Of a DNA stretch of 64,000 nt, positions 13,247 through 22,403 are shown piece after piece (the stretch's first letter is position 1; each line of letters starts with the position of its first letter). The translations under genes and the position numbers were made by a program. The notes under the pieces were generated by a model that worked only from the letters and a program-made list of their open reading frames with translations, was not told where the DNA came from and did no database searches. Origin of the DNA: DASVTU01 sp036387415 (GTDB lineage Bacteria; Acidobacteriota; Blastocatellia; Pyrinomonadales; Pyrinomonadaceae); the NCBI GenBank assembly GCA_036387415.1, contig DASVTU010000039.1:186001-250000 (forward strand), given 5' to 3'.

Positions 13247-15430
13247 ATGGCTAACCGTCTAACAGAAGAGACACATTCTGCGAGCGCGTTGACGACCGAG
13301 AACGCGTCGCCGCCGCACGATGACCCGCGCGTCCATCAATACGAAACTCTCTTCGAGATGACGACGCAACTGCTCGCCGCGAACGGACTCGACGAGCGTT
13401 TGCTCCTCACGCTAGACACCGTGACGACGGGACTCGGCGCTCCCTGCGCCGCGATTGCTTTGATTGATAAGCACGCCGCCTCTCTGAAGATGCGGATGGC
13501 GGTCGGGTTTGCAGACGACGAGGCGGTGAGCCGCATCGAATTGCCGCTCGATTCCAACGCGCCCGCCGTCTCCGTCGTGCATGATGGGCGACCGCTCTGG
13601 ATTTCACATCAAAGCAACGGCGCGGCCAGCGAGTTTCTCACTCAACTTCAATGTCGCTCCGAGATACTTGCGCTTCCCATCTTCGGCGGGCAAATGGCGA
13701 CGGGCAAAGCCGGTGGAGAGTTTGCGCGCCGACCGCAGGACGAAGACCGCTACTGGATGCCCGAAGCGATGTGTCTCGGCGCAATCTACATGGGCGCGCA
13801 ACAGCAGGAGATGGAGCCTGACCATTTTCAGATGCTCCTGCGGTTTGCCGACCGCGTCGGCGTCATCATCTCTTCGGCGATTCAAGCGGAGCGTTTGACG
13901 GCGAGCGTCGATAAGTTGCAGCGCGAACGCCAGTGGGTCGAGTCGATTATGAAATCGGTCGCTGACCCCATCGTCCTCACTAATCTCGACAACGAGATTC
14001 TTTTGCAGAACCGTCGTGCCGAAGAACTCTTCAGCGGCTCAAAGAATGCGAGCGAAGGCAAACGGCGCGCGTTGGAGATGAACGACCTTCTTTTCTCCGC
14101 TTATCTCTCAAGCGCCGCCGTCTCGTCGGATGAAATCGTCGGACGCGACCTGACGCTCGTTGACCCGCTCGAAGGTTCCGACATCCACTTTGAAGTTATC
14201 TCGACGCCCGCCATGAACACGCGCGGCGAGCGCATCGGCCTCGTCTCCATCTTCCGCGATGTGACCGACCTGCGACGCGCCAACGAAGAACTCGCGCGCA
14301 ATTTCGGCAAACTGCAAGAGGCCGAAGCCGAGGCGCGACGCGAGCGCGACCGTCTCGATTTGATTATCGAAAACGTCGGCCATCCAATCGCGGTCTGCGA
14401 TTCGAGCGGCAATTTCATTCTCTTCAACAAACGCGCCGAGCATCTCTTTCAACAGGAAGGGGCGTCTGACCGTCGCGCGGCACGCGCCGTCCGCGCCAAC
14501 GCCGTCAAGCTCACGTCGTTTATCTCCGCGCTCGCCTCCGACACCGAGACGGGACGCCAAGCCGAAATCGAACTGCTCGACACGAAGACGGGCGAGACGC
14601 TGCCGATGGAGATAACGTCCGCCGAAGTAACGGACGCTAAAGGCGAGGTGACGGCGGTCGTCTCCATCCTCCACGACCTTTCGCAGATACGCGAACTCGA
14701 ACGCCGTCGCGTCGAGCAACAACTTTTTGAATCGGAAAAGCTCGCGGCGGTCGGTCGTCTCGCCGCCTCAATCGCGCATGAGGTCAACAATCCGCTCGAA
14801 GCGATTAAGAACTCGCTCTACCTTCTGACGACGGGCAAGAGTATTGAAGCCAACTCGCGTTTCCTCGAAGTGGCGCGCAAGGAGACGGAGCGCGTCTCGC
14901 ACATCATTCGTCAGATGCTCGGCTTCGCGCGTCGTTCAGGCGAGGTCGAGTGGGTCAACGTCAATCAGGTGATTGAAGAGACGATGGTGCTCGTCGAGAA
15001 GAAACTGAAACAGTCGGGCGTCCGCACCAGCCGCATCTTCGACAGCGAACTTCCGCGCGTGCGTGCGCGCGTTGACCAATTGCGGCAAGTCTTCCTCAAT
15101 CTCATTCTCAACGCGCAACAGGCCATCGAAGGCGCGGGCGAGATTACCATCTCGACCTCGCATTACGAGCAGGCGTTGCAGCCGTCCATCTCGATTCAAA
15201 TCAGCGATTCGGGGCGCGGCATCAGCGAGGGCGACGTGTCGCGCATCTTCGAGCCTTTCTTCTCGACGCGCACGAAGGGCACTGGCCTCGGCCTCTGGGT
15301 AACGCAAGACATCGTTAGGCATCACGGCGGGCGCATCGAAGTGACGAGCACGGAAGGCAAAGGCACCACTTTCAATATCATCCTGCCCGTTGACTCGCCG
15401 ACGTTGGAAACTGATGAAATACCGAACTAG
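13247..15430 (+). CDS. Sensor histidine kinase, GAF-PAS-PAS-HisKA-HATPase
   Basis: Soluble-looking kinase of 727 residues with no transmembrane segment. Order: short N-terminal leader; GAF-like domain (about 30-220); PAS (about 230-345); coiled coil; PAS (about 360-490); HisKA with LAASIAHEVNNPLEAIK and phospho-acceptor His about residue 511; HATPase with N box LNLILNAQQAI, G box DSGRGIS and FEPFFSTRTKGTGLGL. It belongs to the NtrB-like branch (HEVNNP). It presumably phosphorylates the REC-STAS protein whose start overlaps its stop by 17 bases. The ATG has no Shine-Dalgarno sequence and lies just after a heptad hairpin. Whether it controls the adjacent gas-vesicle genes is a guess from position. 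Confidence 0.9.
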   Translation: MANRLTEETHSASALTTENASPPHDDPRVHQYETLFEMTTQLLAANGLDERLLLTLDTVTTGLGAPCAAIALIDKHAASLKMRMAVGFADDEAVSRIELPLDSNAPAVSVVHDGRPLWISHQSNGAASEFLTQLQCRSEILALPIFGGQMATGKAGGEFARRPQDEDRYWMPEAMCLGAIYMGAQQQEMEPDHFQMLLRFADRVGVIISSAIQAERLTASVDKLQRERQWVESIMKSVADPIVLTNLDNEILLQNRRAEELFSGSKNASEGKRRALEMNDLLFSAYLSSAAVSSDEIVGRDLTLVDPLEGSDIHFEVISTPAMNTRGERIGLVSIFRDVTDLRRANEELARNFGKLQEAEAEARRERDRLDLIIENVGHPIAVCDSSGNFILFNKRAEHLFQQEGASDRRAARAVRANAVKLTSFISALASDTETGRQAEIELLDTKTGETLPMEITSAEVTDAKGEVTAVVSILHDLSQIRELERRRVEQQLFESEKLAAVGRLAASIAHEVNNPLEAIKNSLYLLTTGKSIEANSRFLEVARKETERVSHIIRQMLGFARRSGEVEWVNVNQVIEETMVLVEKKLKQSGVRTSRIFDSELPRVRARVDQLRQVFLNLILNAQQAIEGAGEITISTSHYEQALQPSISIQISDSGRGISEGDVSRIFEPFFSTRTKGTGLGLWVTQDIVRHHGGRIEVTSTEGKGTTFNIILPVDSPTLETDEIPN

Positions 15431-16220
15431 CAATCCGGACACGAATGGCAACGGCTCACGCACGGCGTCATTGAAAAGTCACATTCTCGTAGTTGACGAC
15501 GAGGAGAATGTGCGGATTACGACCGCCGCGATTCTCGAACAGGAAGGCTACGACGTTGACACGGCGAGCGACGGGCGCGAAGCGTTGGAGAAGGTCAGAC
15601 ACGGAGATTTCGCGCTCGTCCTGACCGATTTGCGGATGGAAGACATGGACGGCAGCGTCCTCCTCAACGAACTGCACACGAAATATCCCGACATCGTGAC
15701 GGTGGTGTTGACCGGATATGCGTCGATTGAATCTTCGATTGATGCGCTGCGGCAAGGCGTGTACGATTATCTCGTCAAGCCGTGTGTGGTCGATGATTTG
15801 AAGCACACGGTGAGGCGCGCACTCGAACATCAGAGCCAACGCGCACGCATCAACGAACTGTCGAGTCCGGTCGTCGAAATATGGGACGGCATCTTGCTCC
15901 TGCCCATCGTCGGCACGCTTGACGACACGCGCGCCTCGCAGATGTCGAGCGCGATGCTCAACGGCATCCGTCAGAAATGCGCGCAGGTCGTGATTATCGA
16001 CATCACTGGCTGCACCGTGGTTGACACTTATACGGCGGCGCATCTCATCAACACGATTCGTTCGGCGCGACTGCTCGGCGCGTCGGCCATCATCACGGGC
16101 ATCAGCGCGATGGTCGCCGCTGACCTCATTAAACTCGGCGTCGAACTCCAAGACATCACCACGCGCCGTCGCCTCGCCGACGGACTCCGCATGGCATTTG
16201 AGTTAAAGGATGCGCGATGA
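15414..16220 (+). CDS. Response regulator with REC and STAS domains
   Basis: Protein of 268 residues. REC domain about 22-140, with phospho-acceptor Asp at residue 72 in LVLTDLRMEDMDG and the DYLVKP lysine. A STAS domain follows (about 150-260: LLPIVGTLDDTRASQM, VVIIDITGCTVVDTYTAAHL, GASAIITGISAMVAADLIKL). The STAS part resembles RsbR/RsbS-type stressosome proteins, including the Thr/Ser-containing VDTYTAAHL segment that is phosphorylated in that family. Output is therefore likely protein-protein, not DNA binding. ATG 15414 was chosen over TTG 15390; GGAAA lies five bases upstream. It overlaps the kinase gene and is surely coupled to it. The REC part is closely similar to REC1 of the following hybrid gene. 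Confidence 0.88.
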   Translation: MKYRTSNPDTNGNGSRTASLKSHILVVDDEENVRITTAAILEQEGYDVDTASDGREALEKVRHGDFALVLTDLRMEDMDGSVLLNELHTKYPDIVTVVLTGYASIESSIDALRQGVYDYLVKPCVVDDLKHTVRRALEHQSQRARINELSSPVVEIWDGILLLPIVGTLDDTRASQMSSAMLNGIRQKCAQVVIIDITGCTVVDTYTAAHLINTIRSARLLGASAIITGISAMVAADLIKLGVELQDITTRRRLADGLRMAFELKDAR

Positions 16221-16223
16221 AAA

Positions 16224-16386
<163 letters not shown>

Positions 16387-16398
16387 TTTCCTCAAGTT

Positions 16399-18051
16399 AT
16401 GATTTCGTCCGGCAACACAGAAGATTATTCGCAGGAGTTGGCTGCTACGGCGGCTCCGCCGCGTCTGCTTGTGGTTGACGACGAAGAGAGCGTGGCGCTG
16501 ACCATCGGGGCGATTTTGAGTCAGGAGGGCTACGAGGTCGAGACGGCTTCAAACGGGACGGACGCCGAGCGTTGCCTGCAAAGTGCAGTCTATGACCTTG
16601 TACTGACAGACCTCCACATGGAAGGCGGCGACGGGCTGCTGGTGCTCGAAGCCGTGCGCCGACATGCGCCGTACACGATTGCGATAGTGCTCACCGGATT
16701 TGCCTCCATCGAATCGGCCATCGCTGCTTTGCGTCAGGGCGCTTACGATTATCTGGTCAAGCCCTGCATCATCGACGAATTAAAACTCACGGTACGGCGC
16801 GGCCTCGACCATCAACAGTTGATTCTGGCAGAACAGCAGGCGCGTTCCTCACTCGAACAGTTGAACCGCGAACTCGAACAACGCGTCGAGGAACGGACGG
16901 CGGAACTGCAACAACTCAACAAACAATTATCTGAAGCCAATCGCGCCAAAGACATCTTCCTCGCCACCCTCTCGCATGAACTTCGCACGCCGCTCACGCC
17001 CGTCCTCGGTTGGGTCAACCTGATTCGTTCGGGCGGCATGACCGACACGACGTTGATGGCGCAGGGACTCGATGCGATTGAGCGTAACGCGCGTTTGCAG
17101 GCGCGTCTGATTGACGACCTGCTCGACATTTCGCGCATCGTCTCAGGCAAGTTGCGTCTGGAACGCGAACCCATTGACCTGTGCGCCATTACGGAGGCCG
17201 CGCTCGAACCCGTGCGCGAGGAGGCGACGACGCGCAAGATTACGCTCGACGTGGAAGTGCCGGATGCGCCGCTCGTCGTGCAGGGGTCGCCCGTGCGTCT
17301 GCAACAGATTGCGTGGAATCTGGTTTCAAATGCCATCAAGTTTACGCCGGGCGGCGGGCGTGTGGGCGTGCGCGTCGTGCGCGAAGGAAACGAGGCTCAT
17401 TTAATCGTCTCGGATAACGGCATCGGAATTTCGCGTGAGTTTCTGCCCAACGTCTTCGACCTTTTCCGGCAGGCCGACGGCTCAACCACACGGCAGCACG
17501 GAGGTCTGGGACTGGGGCTGGCGATTGTGCGCGGACTGGCCGAGATGCACGGCGGAACGGTGCGCGCCGAATCGGAAGGTCAGGGGCGCGGCGCGTGTTT
17601 TACTTTCTCGATGCCCTGCGTTCATACGACCGTAGGCGCGCAGGGTGAGGAGGCGCAAGACACGCCGCTTAGCATGTCTCTGCCCGTGCTTATCGTAGAC
17701 GATTCGCCGGAGACGCTTGAGATGCTCGACATGCTCTTTACGCGCAAAGGTTGTTCGGTGCTTGCCGCCGAGTCGGCCACCGAAGCTATCCGGCTCGCCG
17801 AAATGCGTCTGCCCGGCATCGTTATCTCCGACCTCAGCATGCCTGAGATGGACGGCTACCAGTTGCTCGCGCGATTGCGCTGCATCCCCGGCATGGAGCA
17901 GGTTCCAGCCATCGCCCTCTCCGGCTACGCGATGGACGAAGACCGCGACCGCGCGCTCGCCGCAGGGTATACCGTCCATATGGCAAAGCCCGTCGACCCC
18001 GAAGAACTCTTCGTTATCATGCAACAACTCACGAAAAGCAGTGAGCAGTAA
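16399..18051 (+). CDS. Hybrid histidine kinase, REC-HisKA-HATPase-REC
   Basis: Protein of 550 residues, no membrane helices. REC1 (about 22-140, Asp71 in LVLTDLHMEGGDG), coiled-coil linker (145-185), HisKA (His193 in LSHELRTPL), HATPase (N box about 305-315, DNGIGIS 339-345, GGLGLGLAIV 368-377), and REC2 (about 428-545, Asp478 in VISDLSMPEMDG). Such REC-first kinases usually relay a signal from an upstream kinase; the GAF-PAS kinase 1 kb upstream is a natural candidate. The last residues KSSEQ and the TAA stop are encoded within a heptad array. No Shine-Dalgarno sequence precedes the ATG at 16399; an upstream array covers the leader. Confidence 0.9.
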   Translation: MISSGNTEDYSQELAATAAPPRLLVVDDEESVALTIGAILSQEGYEVETASNGTDAERCLQSAVYDLVLTDLHMEGGDGLLVLEAVRRHAPYTIAIVLTGFASIESAIAALRQGAYDYLVKPCIIDELKLTVRRGLDHQQLILAEQQARSSLEQLNRELEQRVEERTAELQQLNKQLSEANRAKDIFLATLSHELRTPLTPVLGWVNLIRSGGMTDTTLMAQGLDAIERNARLQARLIDDLLDISRIVSGKLRLEREPIDLCAITEAALEPVREEATTRKITLDVEVPDAPLVVQGSPVRLQQIAWNLVSNAIKFTPGGGRVGVRVVREGNEAHLIVSDNGIGISREFLPNVFDLFRQADGSTTRQHGGLGLGLAIVRGLAEMHGGTVRAESEGQGRGACFTFSMPCVHTTVGAQGEEAQDTPLSMSLPVLIVDDSPETLEMLDMLFTRKGCSVLAAESATEAIRLAEMRLPGIVISDLSMPEMDGYQLLARLRCIPGMEQVPAIALSGYAMDEDRDRALAAGYTVHMAKPVDPEELFVIMQQLTKSSEQ

Positions 18052-18134
18052 GCGGTGAGCAGTAAGCAGTCAAAACAGAAATCCACTTCTGCTTTTGCTG
18101 CCTACTGCTCACCGCTTACTGCTTACTGTCCTCC
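18037..18134. repeat. Heptad hairpin array crossing a stop codon, AGCAGTG words
   Basis: Left arm agcagtg/agcagta/agcggtg/agcagta/agcagtc; right arm cttctgcttttgctgccta then ctgctcaccgcttactgct. The first 15 bp are the 3' end and stop codon of the hybrid kinase gene. The right arm runs to within 10 bp of the convergent gene's stop at 18144. Confidence 0.9.
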
Positions 18135-18143
18135 TGCCGAAGC

Positions 18144-18617
18144 TCATCGCAAGCTGCCGTTGATGGAGATTATTTCGCCTTGTGCCGCCTGCTTGGGCGC
18201 GTCGGTCTGACGGGCGTTTCTCGCCGTTTCGCGTTGAAGCACGCGCTCGCGTCGTGTGGTCGGCAGTTGGCGACCCGTGGGGTTGGCGGATGTCCAGACG
18301 CGATGGAGGAAGAACTGTTCGCCGTAGTGGCGAAATTCGAGTTTCGTAGTTTGCTTTTGACGGCTGTCGGTTTCGACCGCATCGGTGATAATCATGGCCG
18401 ACGCCTGCCCGTCCGCGCTTTCGACGACCAACGCTTTATCCGAACGTGTGGCGCGACGGATGGTATAGTCGCCTGCCGGAAGCACCTTGTCGCCGACGTT
18501 GAAGTTGAAGGGAATGGTGGCCGTTATCTTGAGCGACGTTTGCGCTTGCGCCGTCGCGGTTGCCATTGCCAACAAGAAACCGAACATTAATGCGACTCTC
18601 AAAGTTTGCTTTTTCAT
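18144..18617 (-). CDS. Small secreted protein of unknown function
   Basis: Protein of 157 residues with a clean signal peptide (about 1-27, LMFGFLLAMATATAQAQ). The mature part starts with TIPFNFNVGDKVLPAGDYTI, a beta-rich motif I associate with a family of small secreted proteins abundant in Acidobacteriota; its role is unknown. The rest alternates strands (SAMIITDAVETD, KLEFRHYGEQFFLHRVW) and ends in an Arg/Gln-rich tail. The start at 18617 is supported by AAGAGGAGC upstream; the frame extends to 18776 but the extra residues are basic and lie before the signal peptide. It is divergent from the winged-helix/PD40 gene, with about 230 bp between. Confidence 0.75.
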   Translation of the reverse strand: MKKQTLRVALMFGFLLAMATATAQAQTSLKITATIPFNFNVGDKVLPAGDYTIRRATRSDKALVVESADGQASAMIITDAVETDSRQKQTTKLEFRHYGEQFFLHRVWTSANPTGRQLPTTRRERVLQRETARNARQTDAPKQAAQGEIISINGSLR

Positions 18618-18848
18618 ATCTGCTCCTCTTAATCTTTTGACCCGGCAGCGACCGAAGCCCGTCGCACGCCATCCTTGTTTCCCGGTGGAATCGGTTGCCC
18701 GATTGCTTCCCCACTTCCGACCCGCGAAGCAACGTCTCTGCCTCGCACAGTGAGCAATACGCCGTGGGCGGAACAAAGATTTTTAGAAAGCGTTTAAGAG
18801 AGTGCCAAATATTTCTGAAAGAGTTTTGAAAGAGTTATCAAAGCGGGT

Positions 18849-21350
18849 ATGAGCAGGCGCAACAAGCACTTATACGAATTCGGCCCCTTCCGTCTGGACA
18901 CGGAAGAACGCGTCCTCTTGCGTGGTGACAACCTTGTGCCGCTCACTCCGAAGGCTTTCGAGACGCTTCACGTGCTCGTCCGCAATCGCGGACACATCAT
19001 GGAGAAGGACGAACTCTTGAAGGAAATCTGGGCGGGGACGTTTGTCGAGGAAGCGACTCTCGCGCAGAACATCTTCACGCTCCGCCGCGCTCTCGGCAAT
19101 GGACAAAACGACGGGCAGAAATATATCGAGACGATTCCACGGCGCGGTTATCGCTTCATCGCCGAAGTACGCGAGATAGATGAAAGCGCCGCAGCCACAA
19201 CGACGAACACCACCGCCGCATCCGCCACCGTCGCCGCGCCGGAAGCATCTGCTCCCGCGACGCCGGACGTAATCGCCGAATCGCCCGCGGACGCGCAGTT
19301 GGAGAGCGCGTCGCCGCAGTTTGATGCCGACGCATCCATCAAACGAGACGCGGCGGACGCGTCTTCTTTGACGAACAGCAACGGCGCGAGTGGCGAGAGG
19401 GCGAATGTCGGCATCGGCGTGCGCGACGCGATTGAGCGCGACGGCGAACTGAATGTAGATGTCTCGACAGACGCTGCGCCGAGTGTTGCGCTGAATGTTA
19501 CAACAACCGAAGTCGCCGCGCCGGACGCTTCGTTTTCAGCGAAGGGCACGGAGGAAGCGCGCACCGTCGGCAGGAGACGCCCCGTGTGGGGCGCGTCGGT
19601 GATTGCCGCGTCGCTACTCGTCTTGGTGGCGGTCGTTACTTTTGGCGTCTACCGCATCGCCATTCAGAGACAAGCCACGCCGCGCCCGCCCGCGTCGTTT
19701 CAGTCGATGAAGGTGACGCGTCTCGCCATCAACGGTAAACCACGGGAAGCATCCATTTCGCCCGATGGCAAATACGTGGCTTATGTTTCGGAAGAGGCCG
19801 GACAGAGGAGCATCTGGGTCAAACAGGCGACCACCACGGGCGGCAACGCGCAGCAAATCGTCGCGCCAAGCGCAGCGACGCTTTATGCCGGACTGGTCTT
19901 CTCGCCCTACAGCGAATACCTCTACTACGTCGCACTCTCGCCAAACGACGTTCCCTCGCAACTCTTTCAAGTGCCAGTCTTCGGCGGCGCGGCGCGCAAG
20001 TTAGCCGCCAACCTCAACAGCCCCATTACCTTTTCGCCCGACGGCAAGCAGTTCGCCTTCGCCCGCGCCGATTTCGACAAGAAGGAAACCTCAATTGTCG
20101 TGGCCGACGCAGCCGACGGCGCAAACGAACGACAACTAACCATGCGCCGCTTGCCCGAAGTTTTGGAGATGCCCGCGTGGTCGCCGGACGGCAAAGTGAT
20201 TGTCTGCGCGCTGAGCAATTTCGACGAGAGCGGAAACGGTACCAATCTCCTCGAAGTGCAGGTGAACGGCGGCGGTGAACGGCTGCTCTCCACCGAGCGT
20301 TGGTTCGATGTCGGTCAGATAGCGTGGCTCTCGGACGCGAGTGCGTTCGTCTTGAACGCGACGGAGCAAGAGTTGAGTCCGTCGCAAGTTTGGCGACTCG
20401 CCTATCCTTCGGGCGAAACGCGACGCATCACCAACGACCTCAACAGCTATTTCGGCACCAGTCTCTCCAACGATGCCTCGACGCTCGTCACCTTGCAGAC
20501 AGACCGCATCGCTAACCTCTGGACTGCGCCCGCCGCCGACGCCGACCGCGCCACGCAAATCACCTTCGGGCCGGGCAAGTATGACGGCTTCTACGGCGTC
20601 TCATGGATGCCTGACGGAAGAATCGTGTATGCGTCGGTGGCGAGTGGTTCGTGGGACATCTGGGCGATGAACGCTGACGGCAGCAACGCGAAACAGTTGA
20701 CCGTCAACGCGCGTTCAAACTACGGCCCCGCCGCTTCAAACGACGGACGCTTCATCGTCTTTGTTTCCAACCGCGCGGGCAACGCGTTCAATATCTGGCG
20801 CATGGATACAGACGGCAGCAACCCGAAACAGTTGACCTTCACGAAAGGCGAAAATTTTCCGCACGTCACGCCGGATAACAAGTGGGTGATTTATGCCACG
20901 GTCGGATTCAGCCAACCGGCTCGCATCTGGAAAGTGCCGATTGACGGCGGCGAACCCGTCGCCATCACGGACACGAATTCGTCTTGGCCTGTCGTCTCGC
21001 CCGACGGCACACTCATCGCCTGCACCTACGAGACCGCACCCAACGCGCCCGCGAAACTCGTCATCCTTCCCATCGAAGGCGGGCAACCCATCAAGACCTT
21101 CGACCTTCCGCAGACCGCAAGAGCCAACACGCTCTGGACGCCCGACGGTCGCGCCGTCACCTATCTCGACAGCCGCGACGGCCCCACTAACATTTGGAGT
21201 CAACCGCTCGACGGAACCGCGCCACGGCAGTTGACTCACTTCAAAACCGATGGCGTCGGCGCATACGGATGGTCGCTGAATGGCAAACAGTTGGTCTATT
21301 CGCGCGGCGTCGAAACCACGGGCGTCGTGCTCATCAAAGATTTCAACTAA
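18849..21350 (+). CDS. Winged-helix (CadC-like) membrane protein with PD40/TolB propeller
   Basis: Protein of 833 residues. The N-terminal OmpR/CadC-type winged helix (about 5-105) has LTPKAFETLHVLVRNRGHI and QKYIETIPRRGYRFIAEV. A long Ala/Asp/Ser-rich linker (about 110-240) follows, then one transmembrane helix (about 256-278, SVIAASLLVLVAVVTFGVYR). The C-terminal 550 residues form a propeller of PD40/TolB repeats (PDGKYVAYVSEEAGQRSIW, SPDGKQFAFARADFDKKE, MDTDGSNPKQLTF, SPDGTLIACTYE). This architecture, a DNA-binding head and periplasmic propeller sensor, is very frequent in Acidobacteriota. The ligand is unknown. It probably regulates nearby or unlinked targets directly from the membrane. 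Confidence 0.88.
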   Translation: MSRRNKHLYEFGPFRLDTEERVLLRGDNLVPLTPKAFETLHVLVRNRGHIMEKDELLKEIWAGTFVEEATLAQNIFTLRRALGNGQNDGQKYIETIPRRGYRFIAEVREIDESAAATTTNTTAASATVAAPEASAPATPDVIAESPADAQLESASPQFDADASIKRDAADASSLTNSNGASGERANVGIGVRDAIERDGELNVDVSTDAAPSVALNVTTTEVAAPDASFSAKGTEEARTVGRRRPVWGASVIAASLLVLVAVVTFGVYRIAIQRQATPRPPASFQSMKVTRLAINGKPREASISPDGKYVAYVSEEAGQRSIWVKQATTTGGNAQQIVAPSAATLYAGLVFSPYSEYLYYVALSPNDVPSQLFQVPVFGGAARKLAANLNSPITFSPDGKQFAFARADFDKKETSIVVADAADGANERQLTMRRLPEVLEMPAWSPDGKVIVCALSNFDESGNGTNLLEVQVNGGGERLLSTERWFDVGQIAWLSDASAFVLNATEQELSPSQVWRLAYPSGETRRITNDLNSYFGTSLSNDASTLVTLQTDRIANLWTAPAADADRATQITFGPGKYDGFYGVSWMPDGRIVYASVASGSWDIWAMNADGSNAKQLTVNARSNYGPAASNDGRFIVFVSNRAGNAFNIWRMDTDGSNPKQLTFTKGENFPHVTPDNKWVIYATVGFSQPARIWKVPIDGGEPVAITDTNSSWPVVSPDGTLIACTYETAPNAPAKLVILPIEGGQPIKTFDLPQTARANTLWTPDGRAVTYLDSRDGPTNIWSQPLDGTAPRQLTHFKTDGVGAYGWSLNGKQLVYSRGVETTGVVLIKDFN

Positions 21351-21389
21351 AGCGCGTCGCTCCCGCACACATGCCGTCGCGTTTCACTC

Positions 21390-22331
21390 TCAACTGAGTG
21401 GCAAATCGACGCCGCGCGTCCGCTCTTTCTTGCCCCTGACGGTGTGGAAGATGACCGCCGCGACGATGATTGCGCCGCCCAGTATCGCCCACCTCGACGG
21501 ACGCTCGCCGATGAAGATGAAAACCCAGACGGGATTCAAAACCGGCTCGATGTAGCCCGCGATGCCTGCGTCGAGCGAACGCACACCGCGCGCGATGCCG
21601 AGCGTGAATAGAGTGTAAGAGACGCCAATTTGCACCACGCCGAGATAGAGCATAATCGCTGCATCCTGCGCGGAGAGATTCGCGCCGATGCCCGTCAGGA
21701 AGAACGGAGCGCAGACGATGGCGAGCAGCAGGTTTCCGTAAATCACCGACGAAGCACGATTAACGCGACTCGCGTGCGGATGTCGCAGGAGAAGCGCGAA
21801 GAAGGCGAAACAGAGACCCGAAGCGAGCGCAGTGAAGTTGCCGCTGAATTGTTTCGCATCGAGTTTGCCGAAAAAGAAAAGCGACATCCCCACCACACAG
21901 ACGGCGATGACACCGAGGTCGCGTGCACGAAATTTTTCCTTGTAGAGCAAGGGTTCAAAAACAAGTATGTAGACGGGCGCGGTATATTGGAGAAAGATGG
22001 CATTGGCGGCGGTCGTTAGTTTGGTGGCGATGACGAAGAGAAGCAACAGTGCGGCATAGAGCATAGCGCCGACGCCCGCGACGATGTTCAGACGAAAGCC
22101 TTCGCGTCGCGTAAAGTAAGCGACCGTCGCCGCGCCCATGAGCGACCGCCCGAAGGAGAGTTCGTAGGCTGACAGCGAAGTGGCCTTGATAAAGAGTCCA
22201 CCCGTGCTCCACAAGAGCGCGGCGATGAGCACGAAAAGAATCGGCGCGACATTTGAAGCGTTGCCGTCCGGCGCGTGCGCGTCGTCGGGAGAAGGAGCGG
22301 AGTTGTTGTCAGGAGTCATAGAGCGGCGCAT
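21390..22331 (-). CDS. EamA-family (DMT superfamily) transporter
   Basis: About 313 residues with ten predicted transmembrane helices in two EamA repeats. The first starts with LFVLIAALLWSTGGLFIKAT and the second with FTALASGLCFAFFALLLRH. Conserved pieces include YTAPVYILVFEPLLYKEKF, and GIAGYIEPVLNPVWVFIFIG near the end. EamA proteins export metabolites or amino acids, or import nucleotide sugars; the substrate cannot be read from sequence. The N-terminus is uncertain: ATG 22331 (MRRSMTPD) or 22319 (MTPDNN), with GGAG close to the former. A hydrophilic 30-residue leader precedes the first helix. Confidence 0.85.
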   Translation of the reverse strand: MRRSMTPDNNSAPSPDDAHAPDGNASNVAPILFVLIAALLWSTGGLFIKATSLSAYELSFGRSLMGAATVAYFTRREGFRLNIVAGVGAMLYAALLLLFVIATKLTTAANAIFLQYTAPVYILVFEPLLYKEKFRARDLGVIAVCVVGMSLFFFGKLDAKQFSGNFTALASGLCFAFFALLLRHPHASRVNRASSVIYGNLLLAIVCAPFFLTGIGANLSAQDAAIMLYLGVVQIGVSYTLFTLGIARGVRSLDAGIAGYIEPVLNPVWVFIFIGERPSRWAILGGAIIVAAVIFHTVRGKKERTRGVDLPLS

Positions 22332-22403
22332 GCGCTCCGTCCACACGAATGGACGGAGCGCCGTGTCTCGTTGAATTGATTTCGTTGAAAAGAATGCCGG
22401 AAG